Below, piece by piece: positions 27,401 to 42,400 of a stretch of DNA of 64,000 nt. Below the pieces are notes generated by a model that saw nothing but the letters and a program-made list of their open reading frames with translations, made no database searches and was not told where the DNA came from. Where the stretch lies: assembly GCA_013397075.1 (NCBI GenBank), contig VWZS01000704.1, positions 434,001 through 498,000 of the forward strand, given 5' to 3'. Each line of letters begins with the position of its first letter. Position 1 is the stretch's first letter. This DNA is from Rhabdornis inornatus (taxonomy: Eukaryota; Chordata; Aves; Passeriformes; Rhabdornithidae). A program made the position numbers and the translations under genes.

Positions 27401-30400
27401 GACGAGCAGCACCAGCAGCAAGGAACTGCTCTGTGTAAAAAGCAAGTGCCACAGGGCACCTGAATTATTGCACAGCCCTTGCTGGTCACCACAGCAGCTC
27501 AGCAAGCCATGAGCAGTGTGTCTGCTCATTCTCTGCAGGCTGGAATGCAAAATGAGAATGTGGGACCAAAGTACACGTGGGGATTTCCCCTGGGCTGAGG
27601 AGAACATTCCAGCACAAGGAGGAGCAGAGTGGGAAAGGGACAGCAAAGAGCTCCAGTCCCACTGCTGCTGAGGCTCTGCACAGCACCAGGATCACAGCAG
27701 GGCATTCCTTTCATATCACCTCACCCACATTTCCAGTCACCCAGAATATTCACCTGAGTGCCTCTCCAGGTCTTTGGTTAATTCACAGCCAGACAGAGCC
27801 AGTTAAGGATGCTGCAAACTCACACCAAAGCTTCAGAACATCAGCCACAGCGAAAAAAATCAGGATTTCCAAAGGAGGATCTTGATAGGTTCTCCAATTA
27901 CAGTCAACCACTGGAAAATATATTAAAAAAACCCCCAGAAACATGAATATGCTTCATCCCTGAGACTGAAAACAAAAAAGGATGATCCTGGAATGTGCAA
28001 TATCATCTCTTCCCTTGAGCTGTCTCTGACACTTCTCTGACCTCCTGACGAGCCACCACAGTTCACAAAGCCACCTGGAAACTAACTAGGAAAAAAATGA
28101 ATAAAAAGGATAAAAACTTTTCCTTTGCTCAGGAGATCCAGAGTAGCACAAGAACAGTCACAGGGGAAGAACCTGCTCATCCAGCCACAGGCTCCTGGAC
28201 CATCTCCTCTAAGGTCTCAAAGCATCTCTAATGTTTGGATTGTCTCTAATTTCCCAGAAATCAGGAAAATCACTCCATAATTGGTGTGTACATCTATGAT
28301 CCTGTCACACTATTTAAGGAGGAAAATACATTGTGCAATTATTCAAATTGTTAGTTATCGTCCCCAAAGATAAAAATTTATCTTGGCCTGCTGTTGGTAA
28401 CCAAGCAGTAGGGGAAAAAAAACACACCAAAAATAACAAAACTCAGACAACTCAAGGTCAAAAAATTCTAAATTAAAACCTTCTACTAAATCATTAAAGT
28501 TTACAGGAACTTCAACTAGCCAACACTTCAGTTATTCCTTTGCAGAATCCAGCACTATTCTGGCTGGGGGTTTGCTGTAGCCTCTGTGAAATGATCCTGC
28601 CAGGCTGCGAATTGCCAGCTCCATCTGCAAATTTAGTTTGGCAGGGTTGGATTGAACTGATGACATTAAAGATAAATATTACATACCTGCTTATACAAAA
28701 ACTCTCATTCCAATTCTTTTTGTATAGTTTATCATTCCTTCTGCTACTGTTTTTTTCTATTTGAAGCAATTTCCCAACAGTGCCCAAAGCAGAGCAAAGT
28801 GCTGAGGGAATGATTAAAATAAATCTTCCCTCTCACAAAGGGATTTTTACAGACATTTCTATGCCCAAGTCAATGGGAAAAGCAAACTGTAGACTTCAGG
28901 AATCACATGCAGATTTACAGGAGCTCTTGGAGCTCTCAGAAGGCACCTCAGATAATTGTATTTTTGGATGACTTGAGAGGCTCAATAGCTAGACAGTTTA
29001 TATGACTGATATTGAAATGATGGAAAATAGAGAATTAAAATGAAAGTAGATACTGTATATGATTAATGGGGAAAAAAAACCCATAAAACATTAAGAAGCT
29101 GACATAAAGTTCAAAAAGAAAACTACCAGTGCAGGGGAAGAGCAAAAAACAAGCAATGAAGAAATAAAAATAGACAAGTAAAATGAAATTCTATCTGTGT
29201 TTATAAGGTGCAAATGTTGAAATGAATAATTTGGGAGCCATTAGAATGCAGCTTTTTTAGAGCACATTTTCCCCAAATCGTGGCCCATCAGACAGAAATC
29301 ACTTCCCTAAGATTTCCATCAGAGGAAGGACAAAGGACAGCTTTAAACCTGGCCAGGAGCCTTTCCTTCCAAAGAGAAATAAAACCCCAAAGGGTCACTG
29401 AGGTGTCAGAGCCCTTCCAGGGGCAGCACCAAAACAACTCCTGGCACTTCCAGGGCACTGCTCAGTCCAGGACAAGCCCCAAGGTCTCCTCAGGGCTTGT
29501 TGAATTGCTGTTCCCTCACCTGCTCTGCTTTTAGGCAGAAGTTTGAGGCAGAAAGGTGCCAGGATTCTGTCCCTCGAGCCCTCTCCAGCTTTGGGGGCTC
29601 CCAGCCACTGTCACAGCACCACTGCAAACAAATGAGGCTTCTGCAGAAAGAGAAAACCCCTCCCTTGGGAGCAGAAAGCAAATGCTGGGCAGAAAGTGAG
29701 AATCATTATTAATTTACAATTATTTTGTAACTCACTCCTGAAATGCCAGACCTGTTTAAAGGCATCTTCCTTTCCACCCCAGGGATGTGGGGCATTAGCT
29801 GCAGCCAAAACATCTAAAACTGGATGACACATTGCAACATTCCCATTTCCTGTAGCATTTTAACTGTGCTACATTTCTGTAACTGTGTCAGTTACATTCT
29901 CTAACACTACAATTATGCAGAAAGTTAATGTTGATGTAACTTGAAAGAAGAAATTTCTGTGGTAAATGACACGAACAGATCCCTACACCCTGCAAATATT
30001 TACACACAGGAGTAAATTTCTTCTTCAAAGCCCTCCTACAGCTGTCAACAGGAACATCAAGGAGAATATTCCTCTTGATGAAGCATTTATCCCTGCATAT
30101 AATACAGAAATACACCCAACAGAAAAAGTTCAGCATTTTTATGGAACTTCACAGATAATTCCTCAGAGCCCCATCTGTGGTGCAAAGAACCATTTTCCTA
30201 TTTAATTTCAAATTCACCTTTTAGTTGCACAAACCTAACGGTCTCCAATTTTTCCTCTGTACATAATACAAGCAAAAAGACACTGTGGAATGTTTCTCTC
30301 TTATCTGGATATTGTCATTTTACTGTCTCCAACTTCTAAAAACAAGCTTTTGGCTGGGGAGGAAATCAGTCAGCATCAGACCTAGTGGGGAAACCCTGCA

Positions 30401-33400
30401 CTTGCTCAATGTCTGTGGCTCTTACATAGTTCCAGATGTTCAGAACATTAATAATGCACTAACTCAAAACCTCTTTTTGAAACTTTAGAATGTGCAAATT
30501 GCATTAAAACCTCTTTGCCCTCATTAATGGTATTGTTACAATCCCAGTACTCTGGAAAATGTTTTTTGGCATTTGTTTAACTTTGTGATATTGCCATTTA
30601 CTCATTTTAACAGCCAGTGCTCAAATCTTAATGCTTTTAATAGGCTGGGCTAAGCAGACTACCATCCTTTGGAAATTTATTGAAGTAATTTATTAAATAA
30701 GTAAAAGTTGTCTGAAAGCAGCATTGCTTTGTTTTATTGATGGCAGAAAAAATGCGTTTCTTATAATTTATTTACAAACTCATGTTTCAGGAAAGTTTTA
30801 GAAATGAAAATATTGTCTTTTCAGAGTTCTATTCATTGTCTGTTACTGAAACACGTCTTGAAAACAAGAATTTCTACCAGTCTCATGTATCTCAGTAAGA
30901 AAAGGCTCTGTCTGAAATGAAGAAGAGCCAGACATCGAGAATTAATCATGAAATGATATCCCTCCCTCAGCCTGTCATATCTGAGGGTGCCACATTTACA
31001 TCAGGCCAGGCTTTAAACCCATGGACACAGCCTGAGGTGAAACTGAGGTCCCTCCTGTTGGTCCCAAACAATTCCCCTGAAGCTGAAAATTCTCAGTGTG
31101 TTGAAAGCAGCTCCACACTGCTCAGAGTTAATTAATATTGTTAATTCCTGCCTGCCTGGAGCTGTGGGAGGGTGCCAAGAGTGGTTTGTCAGCACGAGGG
31201 CAAACAACACCTGCCTGAGACTCCTGTGCAGGTTTGGTGGATACCTGACACAGGGAGAGGGAGCCAAGCAAACAGAGGAGCTCCAGCCCAAAGGGATTTG
31301 CTGGCACCCAATCCTGGCTGCTCCCACTCCAGAAAAATCATCAGCCCAGAGAGCAGGAAAAGGGGATGAGACTGACAGAGCCTGAACTCTGAATGAGCAG
31401 CTCCTGAAGTTATGAGACAAATAAAAGCTCAGCTGTGAAATTTAGCATTTATTTTTTGCAAGTGGCAAAAGTTGCTGTGTGTCAGCACTATAACCTTACC
31501 CCAAAACTCGCAAGGAAAACAGTCAGTGCAACGCAGCATTAATCAATTATATGCTAATTTATGCTAATTGTGATCATGGAATAGTTTGGGTTGCAAGGAA
31601 CCTTTAATTGGGATCCAGTCCAACCTCCCTGCAACGAGCTCAGGTTTTCAAGCAGAGAATTCTATCAGTTCCTAAGTTTTCCTGCTGAAAATATGCATTC
31701 AAACTCTTTTCAACTACAGCTGTAAAAATTTTGCTTCCAAGTAATGACTCCTCAATTAGCAGATCCAAATTAACCAACAATGCCTCAGAGAACACAACAA
31801 ACCAAACCAACATTAACATCATTGTCCAAAGCTGCTTTTGTTAAAAAAAAAAAAATAAAAAGCTACTAAGAAAGGTCAGTTAATTCATCATGATGGATTA
31901 TCACGAAAATTTATAAGCATTAGCATTTTTCTCCTTGCTGGATAGCCTGACTTTGATATGACACATATTGAATGAATCATCCAAGATGCAGGCACCAGGC
32001 AAGATATATCTTAATGCAGACAGGTTGGCAACGTGAGCCCTAATGGGCCTTATCTTAATCTTGTTTAAAAGCATCTTACATTTCTGAGCAATCTTTTCAC
32101 CTTCTGATATTCTCTTTTATAGAGTGTTTTTTGCTGGAGTTGCTACTGATTTTCACATAAATGCATTTTTGTTGCATAGTATCACCAGTTTTAGGAGCCC
32201 TAAAAATGATGGAGGCTTGGAATTTAGTGAATGTTAAGATCAAGCTGATTTTTAAAAAAAAGTCAGTGTGCCACAACTCAACAATGACACTAAAAAGGTC
32301 CATGCTGTTTGTGAATTATCCCCCATGAACCATGGCAGCTGTTCATAACAGACACCTATCAGATGTGGGGATGTACAGCTGATGGGTTGCTTGCCCATCC
32401 ATATATTTTCCTCCACTGCACTAACTCCATATATTTGTAACACATATATTTTAAACAGTCACTCTTCAATTAAAAATATATTTACTCAAATACCTGATTA
32501 AGATAAAGGGAAATTTCTCTACTATTGCTTTTTCCCCATTCATATTACAGGTAGTAATTCCAAACTGAAACCCAATGTACAAAAACTAAACCAAACTAAA
32601 TTCCAGCTCCATCAAATTACCTGGATAGAAAGTACTTAAAATTCAGAGCATTGTCCTCAGCCTTCCAGAGAGGGAAAAAAAAGCCCTTTATTTGTCACTT
32701 ATTCCAAAGCTGAAACTTCAATTCATAAAACAGATTGAGCCATCAAAAAATCTGCTTAACTCCTAATACTGAAGTCCATGACCATGTGTATTAATCAGAT
32801 CTTGACAGTCTTGAAAAATTCCTTTGAAGGCAGAGGCAACAATTCCCTGTGAAAATCACTTTTGAAATGCAAACATTCTGTATGATGATGAAAGAACAAT
32901 ACCTTGTTTTCCCTGTACTAATGTGCTTACATTATTCTGTATTTCCAACATATTAATCTCAGACTTAAAGGCAACCCAATCCCGAATAAAAGTAGTAGGA
33001 AGAAAAAGGGCATCCATAGAAAAATATTGGCAATGTGATTTTAAAATATCATCCTTCAATTGTCTGCAATTTCTATTTATCAATACTTTGCTGGGCTCAG
33101 GGAGTGTTCCTCCAAAGAACAGAACACTCAGCATGTGCAGGGTGACCTTTCAGTGAGGCAGAAGGGCAGGGAGGGGGAAGGTTCCAGAGCTGGCCAGCAA
33201 TTGTTTTCCTCCTTTATTAAATGTCATTACAAAGCCTCCTTATACTTGCAATTCACATTACTATTCCCATAAAAACTTTCATAAATATTTGTCAGGTATG
33301 GATATGGAAGATCAACTCTCCAACGTGACACTTGGAAAGATAATGCTGCAAACTGAAAGATGCTCCAGTTAAATTTTTAAATAAATTGGAGATTTCTTGT

Positions 33401-36400
33401 CAGATCATTTCCTTTGCATGGAAGTGCAGGTTAAATAAATTTATGGTCAGTAATCTGCTTTTTTCAGGGGCTTACATTACCTGGTCTAATGTGGTCACCT
33501 AATGGTTATTGTCAGGAATTGCACCATGGCTCCAATTCCTAAAGACACCTAGGCAAAAAACAACCCTCCCTTTGCAGCCTGCCAGCTAAATAATAAAAGA
33601 TGAAGGGTTTGCAAAAAAAAAAACAACTGGTTTTTATTTAATTTTACAAAATATTCTCTGTTTAGGAACCTTAGCAATGAAGGGATAGGTCTGAAATTCT
33701 ATTTCCATCATGTTGGGGTTATTAATCATTTGGTAGGATTTTTTTGAGAGGTCTTTGTGTTTCGTCTGTTAAGATGATTTTTAAAAATCATAAATAATCA
33801 CTGAAAATTTAAAAAGTCACACTCTTGCAAGCACTACAAGAAAAATGAGTATGAGTTACAGAATTATCTTGCAGGTTTATATTTCTGTTCCTGACCATAA
33901 ACAACAGTAACAACAAATAGAGAAGAAAGCAGAACTACTGGGAGATCCAGATTAACCATAATTAGATAACTGTTGTCAGTGAAATTAGATATTACATAGC
34001 TTGAAATGGAGAAATTTGATTCCTTTCAGCCAATGTCAGTGAGCAATTCCCCTGACTAAAGAAAAATACACTCCAATCTCCAATGCAGTGAAATGGAACA
34101 AGAAACAAGGGAAGGAGAAATTCACTGGATGAATTCTGCATTCTGATAGCACAGAAAGAACATGCAAAGGCATCCTTGCTGCTGAGTTATGCAGAAAGTA
34201 TCATTTCATGATGTGTTTTTTAAATTTTTTTCTTAATAAACAACTTCCAGGCCTTCAGGCAAACAACATAAGGAAAAGCTACGGATCTGGCTGGTTTTAT
34301 GGTAATGCTAATTGAAATGATTGTGTTAATAAGTACATCTGTTGAGAAAAACCAAACATGTTTGCTCATGAAAACAAACCTGAATACCAAGAAATAACAA
34401 TATAATCTCACTGTGTTACTACAAAACATTTATTTGATGAACATTTCTGTATGTTGATGTATAAAGCAGATCACAATGCATTTTAAAGGTGCGTGATCTT
34501 GATGCCTTAATATTTAAGTTTCTCTGTTCAGCTTGGGTGTGCAGCTTTTAGTTTTATATTAAGGGTTACCAGGGTTTCACAGAGTGGTGAAGACAAACCA
34601 GTTCTATTCCAGCTAGGGACTCAAGGACAATCTCTTCAAACTTCAGGTCCTAAGCATAAACAACGTGAAAAGAGGAGGGCAGGCAAGCAAGCAAGGAGGT
34701 TGAAACTTCATGATTTGAGGCTGTTAATTGGACAGCTGACTTCTGTATACAAATGGATTAAAACCTATAAAAATGTGAGATTTTGTGACCAAGCTCTCTT
34801 TTGCTTCCATCTTGGGACCATCCAGGCAGGGGCCACCACTGTGGCACTGGCACTGCCAGGATGTGGCCTTTGAAGGCCCCTCCATAAATATCCATTTTAT
34901 TCCTCTTAACTCTGTCTAGCCTCTGCTCCAGCTCCTCTAGGCATCAGGGAAGAACGGGAATTCAGATTTCCTTACCTTATAGGATGGCAGAAAGCACAGA
35001 ATTCCTTGGCCAACTGTGTGGCACACTGAGAGCAGCAGTGCTCCCACCTCGTCCTGGAACTCGAAGGTCTCGGTGTGCTGGAAGGTCGCGCACAGCTTCC
35101 GCCCGTTGGGCCCCGCTCCCACCGTGCCGACCCAAACCTGGGGTGTTCCACGAGCACAGAGTTAATCCTAAACCAGGCTGGATGAGTCACAGCAGGTTCA
35201 ATAAGGATATTTTAAGTGTTAAAGAAATATTGAGGTATTTTTCAAATTCATTTCAGTACTTGAAGTGCAGTCATTGATATGAGGTGGCTGTTACCAATAT
35301 AGCACAAGGCACTTTTCCAGGGAAATGTGTCTAAAAAGTGCCTCTTTAACGTCCTTTCCCATTGCATTAAGCCAAGCAACAGTCTGGATCTTTCTTTTAA
35401 CTGACAGAATGGATTTACCATCACTTTTATTTGGTTTTTGTACCATGGGCAGCATTAGAGCTCAGGAGAGGGAACAGCCATGCTCTGTTTACCTGGGAAT
35501 TCCGGATAACGTGATTCGCCTCCAGCTGAATGGAAAACTTCACACCAAGCTCTGAGGAAAAGGAATCCATGGGAGAGAGTGTGCCTGATGTCAGAACAAT
35601 TGTTCTAACTTCATTTAAGTCAGAAAAAGCCTAGGTGAGAGAAAGAAAAGCAGGAATTTAGAACATCAACACAATCCCTTCCAGATCTGATGTGCATTTG
35701 TTATCACTCAGATTATTTTAGGGTTTTTTCACACTCAGCTCACCACAGCAGGGTTCAAACACCAAAAATTCAGCATGTGGACAAGGGTTTTCTGCCTTGA
35801 ACTCTTTTTGTGCTTGGGCCTCGTGAAGAAGGGACTTGTATCTGCATCATCACGTTGGTTCTCAGTCATCCAAGTGTAAGTTTGTTGTAGAGCAACCCTG
35901 TAATCATCTGCAAACCTACACAGAGAGAGAAATATCAGTAAGAACTCCAATTAAGCAATCAAATTGTGAGTGTTCAGCTCATAAATGTTAGACCTGACCT
36001 GTTGTTCTCTTTGAAGAGACAGGAAAGGACCATGAACAGGCCTTTGAGCACGATCTGTGTTGCAGGGCTCACAACTGGCACCTCAATAAGTTCCTCTCTC
36101 CCATGCATAGATACATTTTCTTCTTTTTCCAAGACAGCAGCAAGATGTTTCTGCAAGAGGCAGATTCCATATCAACAACATTCTAAGTGACTGACTTCTC
36201 AAAACCAAAGTTAATAGAGACACAAGACTGTCAGCCCACTGCTTCAAAAGGTCATTTAAAATACCTATAAAGTCAGAGGGAAAGGGGCAAAGAAGGGCCA
36301 AGGAAAAAGGAACAATACTTTCAATTTTTTACAATGCTTTTAACATATCTGGCTTACACAGAAAGGAGGGGTGAACTTGAAAATAGGGTAAACACATTTC

Positions 36401-39400
36401 AAAGCTCGATAAAAATGCAGCTGGATAGAACAGGCAAAAATATCACTGTCTCAGTGGTTCAAATCAAATAATTTTATGTGAGCAATTGTATCCTTCAAAA
36501 CATTGATTGTCCACAAATCCAGTAGCTCGAGTGGATTACTTCTGGTTTTCCTCAGGAATCATTTCCAGACAATTTTCAATATTGCAGTAAATGAAAAGAT
36601 CTGTTTGCATTTAACTTCTGTGCATTTTAAGCTGTTTAACACCACTAATATTATGCATGGTGGTGCTCATTTATACAGCACGCAACATTACCTGCAAAAT
36701 GGGAAAAGTAATGCCAGTTATTCCCATTTTGTGCAAAAAGTTGAGCATTTCTTTGCCACTCCACACCTTGCAGGCAGTTTCATAGGCTCTCTCCACCAGC
36801 TGCCCTGAGCTCTCCTGCAACCAGCTGGGAGAGAAAGAGCAGAAATCATTTCAGCATTGATTTCAGAGATTTAGAGACACTTTGCACGTACAAAGCAAAC
36901 CTCAAAAATTGCACCAGACTTCTAAGATGATGATAAATGTTGGTTTTTTTTCTCCTGCATGTAAGGAAAGAGATTCTGCTTTTCCTTTATGCCTGTTTCT
37001 CACTGTTGAACTCCTCTGGAAATGCTTTGGATGCAGCTCATTGAAATGAGAAGAAAATTTCTCCCCACATGTTTATACTTTATAGAGTAAATAATAAAGA
37101 AAAGGAATTAAAATGTAATTTCCTCTTATGATATGTCAGGTTAATCCAAGCAAGACTTCTGCTGCATGTCCAAAGCCACTCATCACTACTCCAATTGCTG
37201 CAGGTTGGTTTACCATCCCTGTCAACTGCTGACTTTCCAATTAAGAACAAATCCTGAGGCATGAAATGAACACTTTTCATATAACCTCATGAAAGGGAAA
37301 GTGGGGCAATAAAAAGTGCACACTTAAACCTACCCACAGGTATTGGCAACTGCTGCAGCTTGAAGCAGAATTATAACTGTAATACAATGCAAAATGTGAT
37401 TGACTACTAAAAGCATGAGCAAAACATGGAGATCATCTCATTTGTGGCAGAGCTGGAATCTTCTGAGTGAGCATGTCCTCCTTCATCCCTGCAGTACCAC
37501 AAGACCTTGTCTCTGCTGGAAAAGCAGGCAGCTCCCTCTCTCCCTCCCAGGAAAGGCTGGAGCTGTCTGCTCCATCAAAAGGCAGGAGGCATCAAAAAGA
37601 CAGCTGTCAGTGCTGCAACAGCTCAAACTATTTACCTGCAAAACCAGTTCATCATTAGCAACTCAAGAGCAAGGCTCTGGGACTGTTTCAGTTCTACATT
37701 TCCTGCCCTGTCACCACAAATAATCTGATCCATAGAACAATTAAAATTAATTTCCCTTCTGCCAGGTTAAATGCAAACAAAACCCCATCCATACTGCCAC
37801 AACAATCACTTCTTTGGCTATAATTTGCTTTATCTCATTAAGGAATAGTGATCACTAACACAGGCAGAATTTGGCCCCAATTCCTCAAATGTAACATCAA
37901 AAAGACTTGGAACTGAAAGTAGGACAAAGCCCCTGTGATAGGAATTAAACAGATTTACAATGGGTAAAACACTTCAGGAAATGTAAAATGTTTTCCTGTT
38001 ATGAACTTCAAACACCATCACATACTTTTGTAATAATAAATGCAAATACAAACTTAACACAATGGCTAAATATCACTAAAAAACATCCTAAATTCTCAAA
38101 TGAATTCCGTCTAACATGAAAGTATTTACTTGCAAAGCCTGTCAAATTATTTTTAGAGCTAAGTAGGAAGCATAAATAAAATTAGCTAGATTCCCAGAAA
38201 GGTCTCTCTGGTTTTGAAGCGACAATTGCTGTATGCAGTATTTCCAGGAAAAGAATGAATGGATGTTGCACACATGCCTTCAATTCCAGGAAGAGTATTT
38301 GCTGCTTCCCTCACTACCAGAAAATTCCACTGTTGACACAGCATATTCCATTGAACAAAGTGCTCAGTCCTGCTAAATGTGCATCTCAGCAGAGCCTGCC
38401 AGCACACCTCCACTGGTGCATCTGCAAATTCCTCACAAAGGTCACTGCAGCACCTCTGTGGCACCAAGCCCATCCTTAAGTGCTTTCTGGAACGAGGGCC
38501 CAGGATCTTTGGAAGTGAAATAAGATTTTTTCCTAGCTCCCCACGCATTTGGCAAAGCCATGTCACTGTGCAGGGGCATTTTACCTATTACTGGCTATTT
38601 ACACCCAGTCTTCTACTTTCCAGCAACTGCTTTTCATGCTGCTGGCAGATTTGCCAGGACAATCAACCTTAGTTTTCCTGATAAGGTTAAAAAGCTTGAG
38701 GCAATCAAATCTTCAGCCATGCTGTTCTTATCTTTTACTAAAGTTCAACATTTGAAATATCCAAGGTAGGAGAACTGGCTTCTGCCAAGCAGAAAAAGTC
38801 CCTTGTCTCTGTGGGACACAAACTTTAACTCTGAGAAGAGAGTGAGCATGGGAGAGTGAACTCCTCCTGTGCTGTGCTGCACGGTCTATTGCAGCAAATG
38901 AAGATACTGCACACACTGAAGCTGAACTCAGTTAACTGTGAAGCCACTTGGAGCATTATTCACTTTTTTTCTGCTGACTTTGATACTTCTACTTCACCCA
39001 AAAGACTGCCCTAGACGTCTCATTTCTTCCTGGGCTTCTGTCCATTTGCTTTTGTTACATCCCCTCTCATGACTTCATGTTCAGCTCTTCCCCTTCCAGG
39101 AAGCTGTTTCCCAGGCAAAGCAAAGGGCATGACTGACAAATTCACTAGCAACTATGAAGAATTTGGTGGATTCCAACCTGATTCCAAGAATACATTCCAA
39201 CCTGCTCCAAATATTTCCTGTCCAAGGCTCTGAAAGCATTCTATGAACGTGAACTAATTAATTCTTTGACAAAATAACGCCACTATTATTAGTCAAATAA
39301 GCAAGCAAAAATGTGTGAAATACAGAACTTCATCTTATGAAAATTTTCATACTGAGCTTTATAAAGCAGGAGTCTAAAAAAGCCCCATAAAGAGCAGCAC

Positions 39401-42400
39401 ATCATTCAAGAGCACAAGACTTTTCAAAAGAGTACTTCAATGTTTCCATATGAGACCAGCAGTTTAATTAACAGATCAAACCCTTTGGATTCATCAAATT
39501 AACATAAATCAAACAACTGCATAATTCTAAGTGTACCTCTGCTGCATTCTATCGGCTGTGACAGAGTAACTTACACCATCAAAGGGAATCTAAAGGTAAT
39601 TTTTAAAAGTATTAATTGATATAAAGCAATAAGGAAGTTGCCTTACTTTATCAGGGAGCAGCACACAGCTCGGAGGGGCTCATGGTGCTTCTGCCTGATG
39701 CCGTTGGTGACCATGAGATCCAGCTCCTCTCGGGCAGCTCGGAGCTGGCTCTCTGTAACCCCGTAGCTCACGGCCTCCCGAGCACAGTCCTCAATGTTGT
39801 GGGCTTCATCCAAAATGACTACTTGGTCTTTTAGATTAATGTCCATCTAAAAAAGAAAATTACTGTCTAGTAAAACAGAGTGAAAGACATGAGAAACAGC
39901 AACTAACAGGATCCTGTCAAAAAAAGCATATTCTGCATCACAGTGCAAATGAAGCTTTTCAGGTTCTGAATCAATTTTCACAACCTGGAAAATAACCAAC
40001 GGGGAAAAACCCCAGGAGTTATTTTGTAGATAGTATTTTGCACATGAATAGGAACTCAGCTGACCACAGAAACATAATATCCAGTGGGTAATTTCTGTTT
40101 AACTTCTGTTCTTGCCACTCCTCATCAATATACTCACACTGTCCCGGATCTGTGGGTCCAGGAGATAATTGTATGGACAGAACACGATGTCTGCCCCCAC
40201 CATGAGCTCTCTGGCTGCAAAATAGGGACAGGCACGAAGCTTCCTGCCCAGGCTCACCAGGTCTTCAATGTCCCAAGCCCTGGGTACAGGCTGCAGGGCA
40301 TGGTGCTCACTGAGCTTGTGAACACCGTGGTAATAAGAGCAGGACTTGCCCTGAAAGCAAAGAAGAGCAGGGACTTAGTGGTTACAAGAAATAACGAAAA
40401 CCAAGCAGGCTAAAATCTTCCCATGTTCCATGCATTTGGCTATTTCTTGGAAACATTTCTAACAGCTGCTTTTTATGCCAGACAATAACACCTCATATCA
40501 GGTAAATCCATGTTTCTAAAACGTACATCAATAAAGGACACTTCTTTCTTCCTCATTTATAAACCCAGAGATAATTTAAGTCTTATTACAATGTTAACTT
40601 GGCAGTCAAAAATTTTATTCCTGTCATAAGTTTCTGCATTATTGCTACTGTGTATTAAATTTTCTAACAATTAATATTTAATTTTCATGTCACCAGGTGG
40701 CACTTAACCAAGATAATACAAAGAAATAAAAAATGTTACTCATTCCAGCTGTTAAATCTGTTTTGTTTAATGAATGCTCATTTTCTCAAACAAAATTACT
40801 CACATGTTTTCCTTCCAACAGTTCTACACACATTTCATTCCTGTTACCACTGTTGGACACCACTGGATGAATACAGGTATAATCCCTGCTGGAAAGGATT
40901 GTCATGGGGACACAGGAATATGCTGTCCTCTTCAGCTCCCTGCTGATCTGGGTTATCTGCTTGTGTGTTCGTGTCCCAAAAAAAATTTTGGGAACACACA
41001 ACCGATCTCCGTTTTCTTTCTTCTTTGTGTGACTGGGATCTTTATCAGGTTCTTTCCCAGAAGAACAGGAACACTCAGTGCAAGGGCCAGGAGGCTGCAA
41101 ACCAAGACAAAAAAATGATTCACAAATCCCCAGTACTGGATGAATGTGCTAAATCTGCTTATGGTCTTCAAAGTGGCCCCTGGGATGGCTGGCTCAGTCA
41201 CCAGGGCTGCCCATCAAGCTGCAAAAAGTTCTAAAATGTTAAAGCACCACATCCTTGTGCTTGGAAATCCCTAAGAAAAACCTTCCAGCAATCACAATTT
41301 TATCATAACCCAATCAGAAAGAATTATTAATCCAGTGGAATATTTACACATGTGACTCATGCAAATTAAGCTTCTCACATTGAAGCTTCAGCTCAGGACA
41401 CTCCTGTTATAGAGCAAGAATCCAAAACCTTCAATGAAGAAAACTTGGAACAGACACTCAAAATAATTTTTTTCCTTAAAGCAAGCAGAAGAACTGCAGA
41501 CAGTTCAGGAACTCTGTGTGCAGATAAAACAGACTACACCACACACTCTCCACTAGAAACATGTTGGCTGTGCCATTCTGCCAAAGGCACCAGGAGAATA
41601 AAAGAAACACAGGGAATAATTCTAAACAGAACCTAATCCTGTAAAATATTTGTTAAAAGCCTTTTTTTTTTCTTCCTGAGAAGCACTGTCATTCAGAAAA
41701 TTAAATACTGGAACAACTGACATGAAATTGTCATGATGAATCCATAGAGACACATAGGAAACAAGGAACTCAAGTGTAACCAGGTACAAACACACCTCTC
41801 ATGAAAAATAAAGAGTTCTTCCAGTGTCAAAGAGTTTGTATTTGGGCTCCAGGTGGTAGTGCAGGTAACAACACGTAGGTGCTCACTGCAGTACTCCTCC
41901 CTCCCTTCAAGTGTACCAGTCAGATTATCCATTATAAACAAATGCTAAGTCATGCTGTGTGTTACTCCACAATTCTGGGGATCAAGCTGTCTTCAGCTCC
42001 ACTCCAAGGAAAAGCAAGTTCATGTTACCCACAGCCCCACTCAGCCTTGTCTGCCATTAAATATTACAATACATGATAGAGAGCATGTAAATGTAACCCT
42101 CTGGAGCTGCCACTCACTGGGATAAAAGGTTCACTGATGTGCCAAATAAACAGGCCTCAAAGCAGATAAAGTTACACCCATACTGGAATTGTTACATTCC
42201 CCTCTCAGGTTGCCAGGAACAGCAGATTTCATTACCCTGTGCTGCCACATTAAATAGCCAGTTCCAAATATCCTGCCTTCTATATTGAATAATTACTTAT
42301 TCACTGAAAGGATAAAAAGAAGAGTTATGAATGGGGCTCTTGTCACCAGGCAAGCAGGAAACAGCTGACATATGGTATATGTTACATATGTGCAATGCCC

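Larger units (their letters stand above)
17931..34975 (-). other. BRIP1 17-kb intron (exons 13-14)
   Basis: This is the largest intron of the gene. It holds the 22-bp minisatellite, a poly(T) tract near 22445-22462, an ATTC microsatellite near 26200-26217 and a degraded CR1 end near 31.6 kb. None of the many short open frames has a recognisable protein family, conserved motif or splice partner, so I call no nested gene. Confidence 0.75.

Noticed and set aside
17931..34975. Possible nested gene or RNA gene in the 17-kb intron
   Set aside because: Open frames are all short, none shows codon conservation or motifs I recognise, and no tRNA- or snRNA-like structure was noticed. Transcript data would be needed to reopen this.
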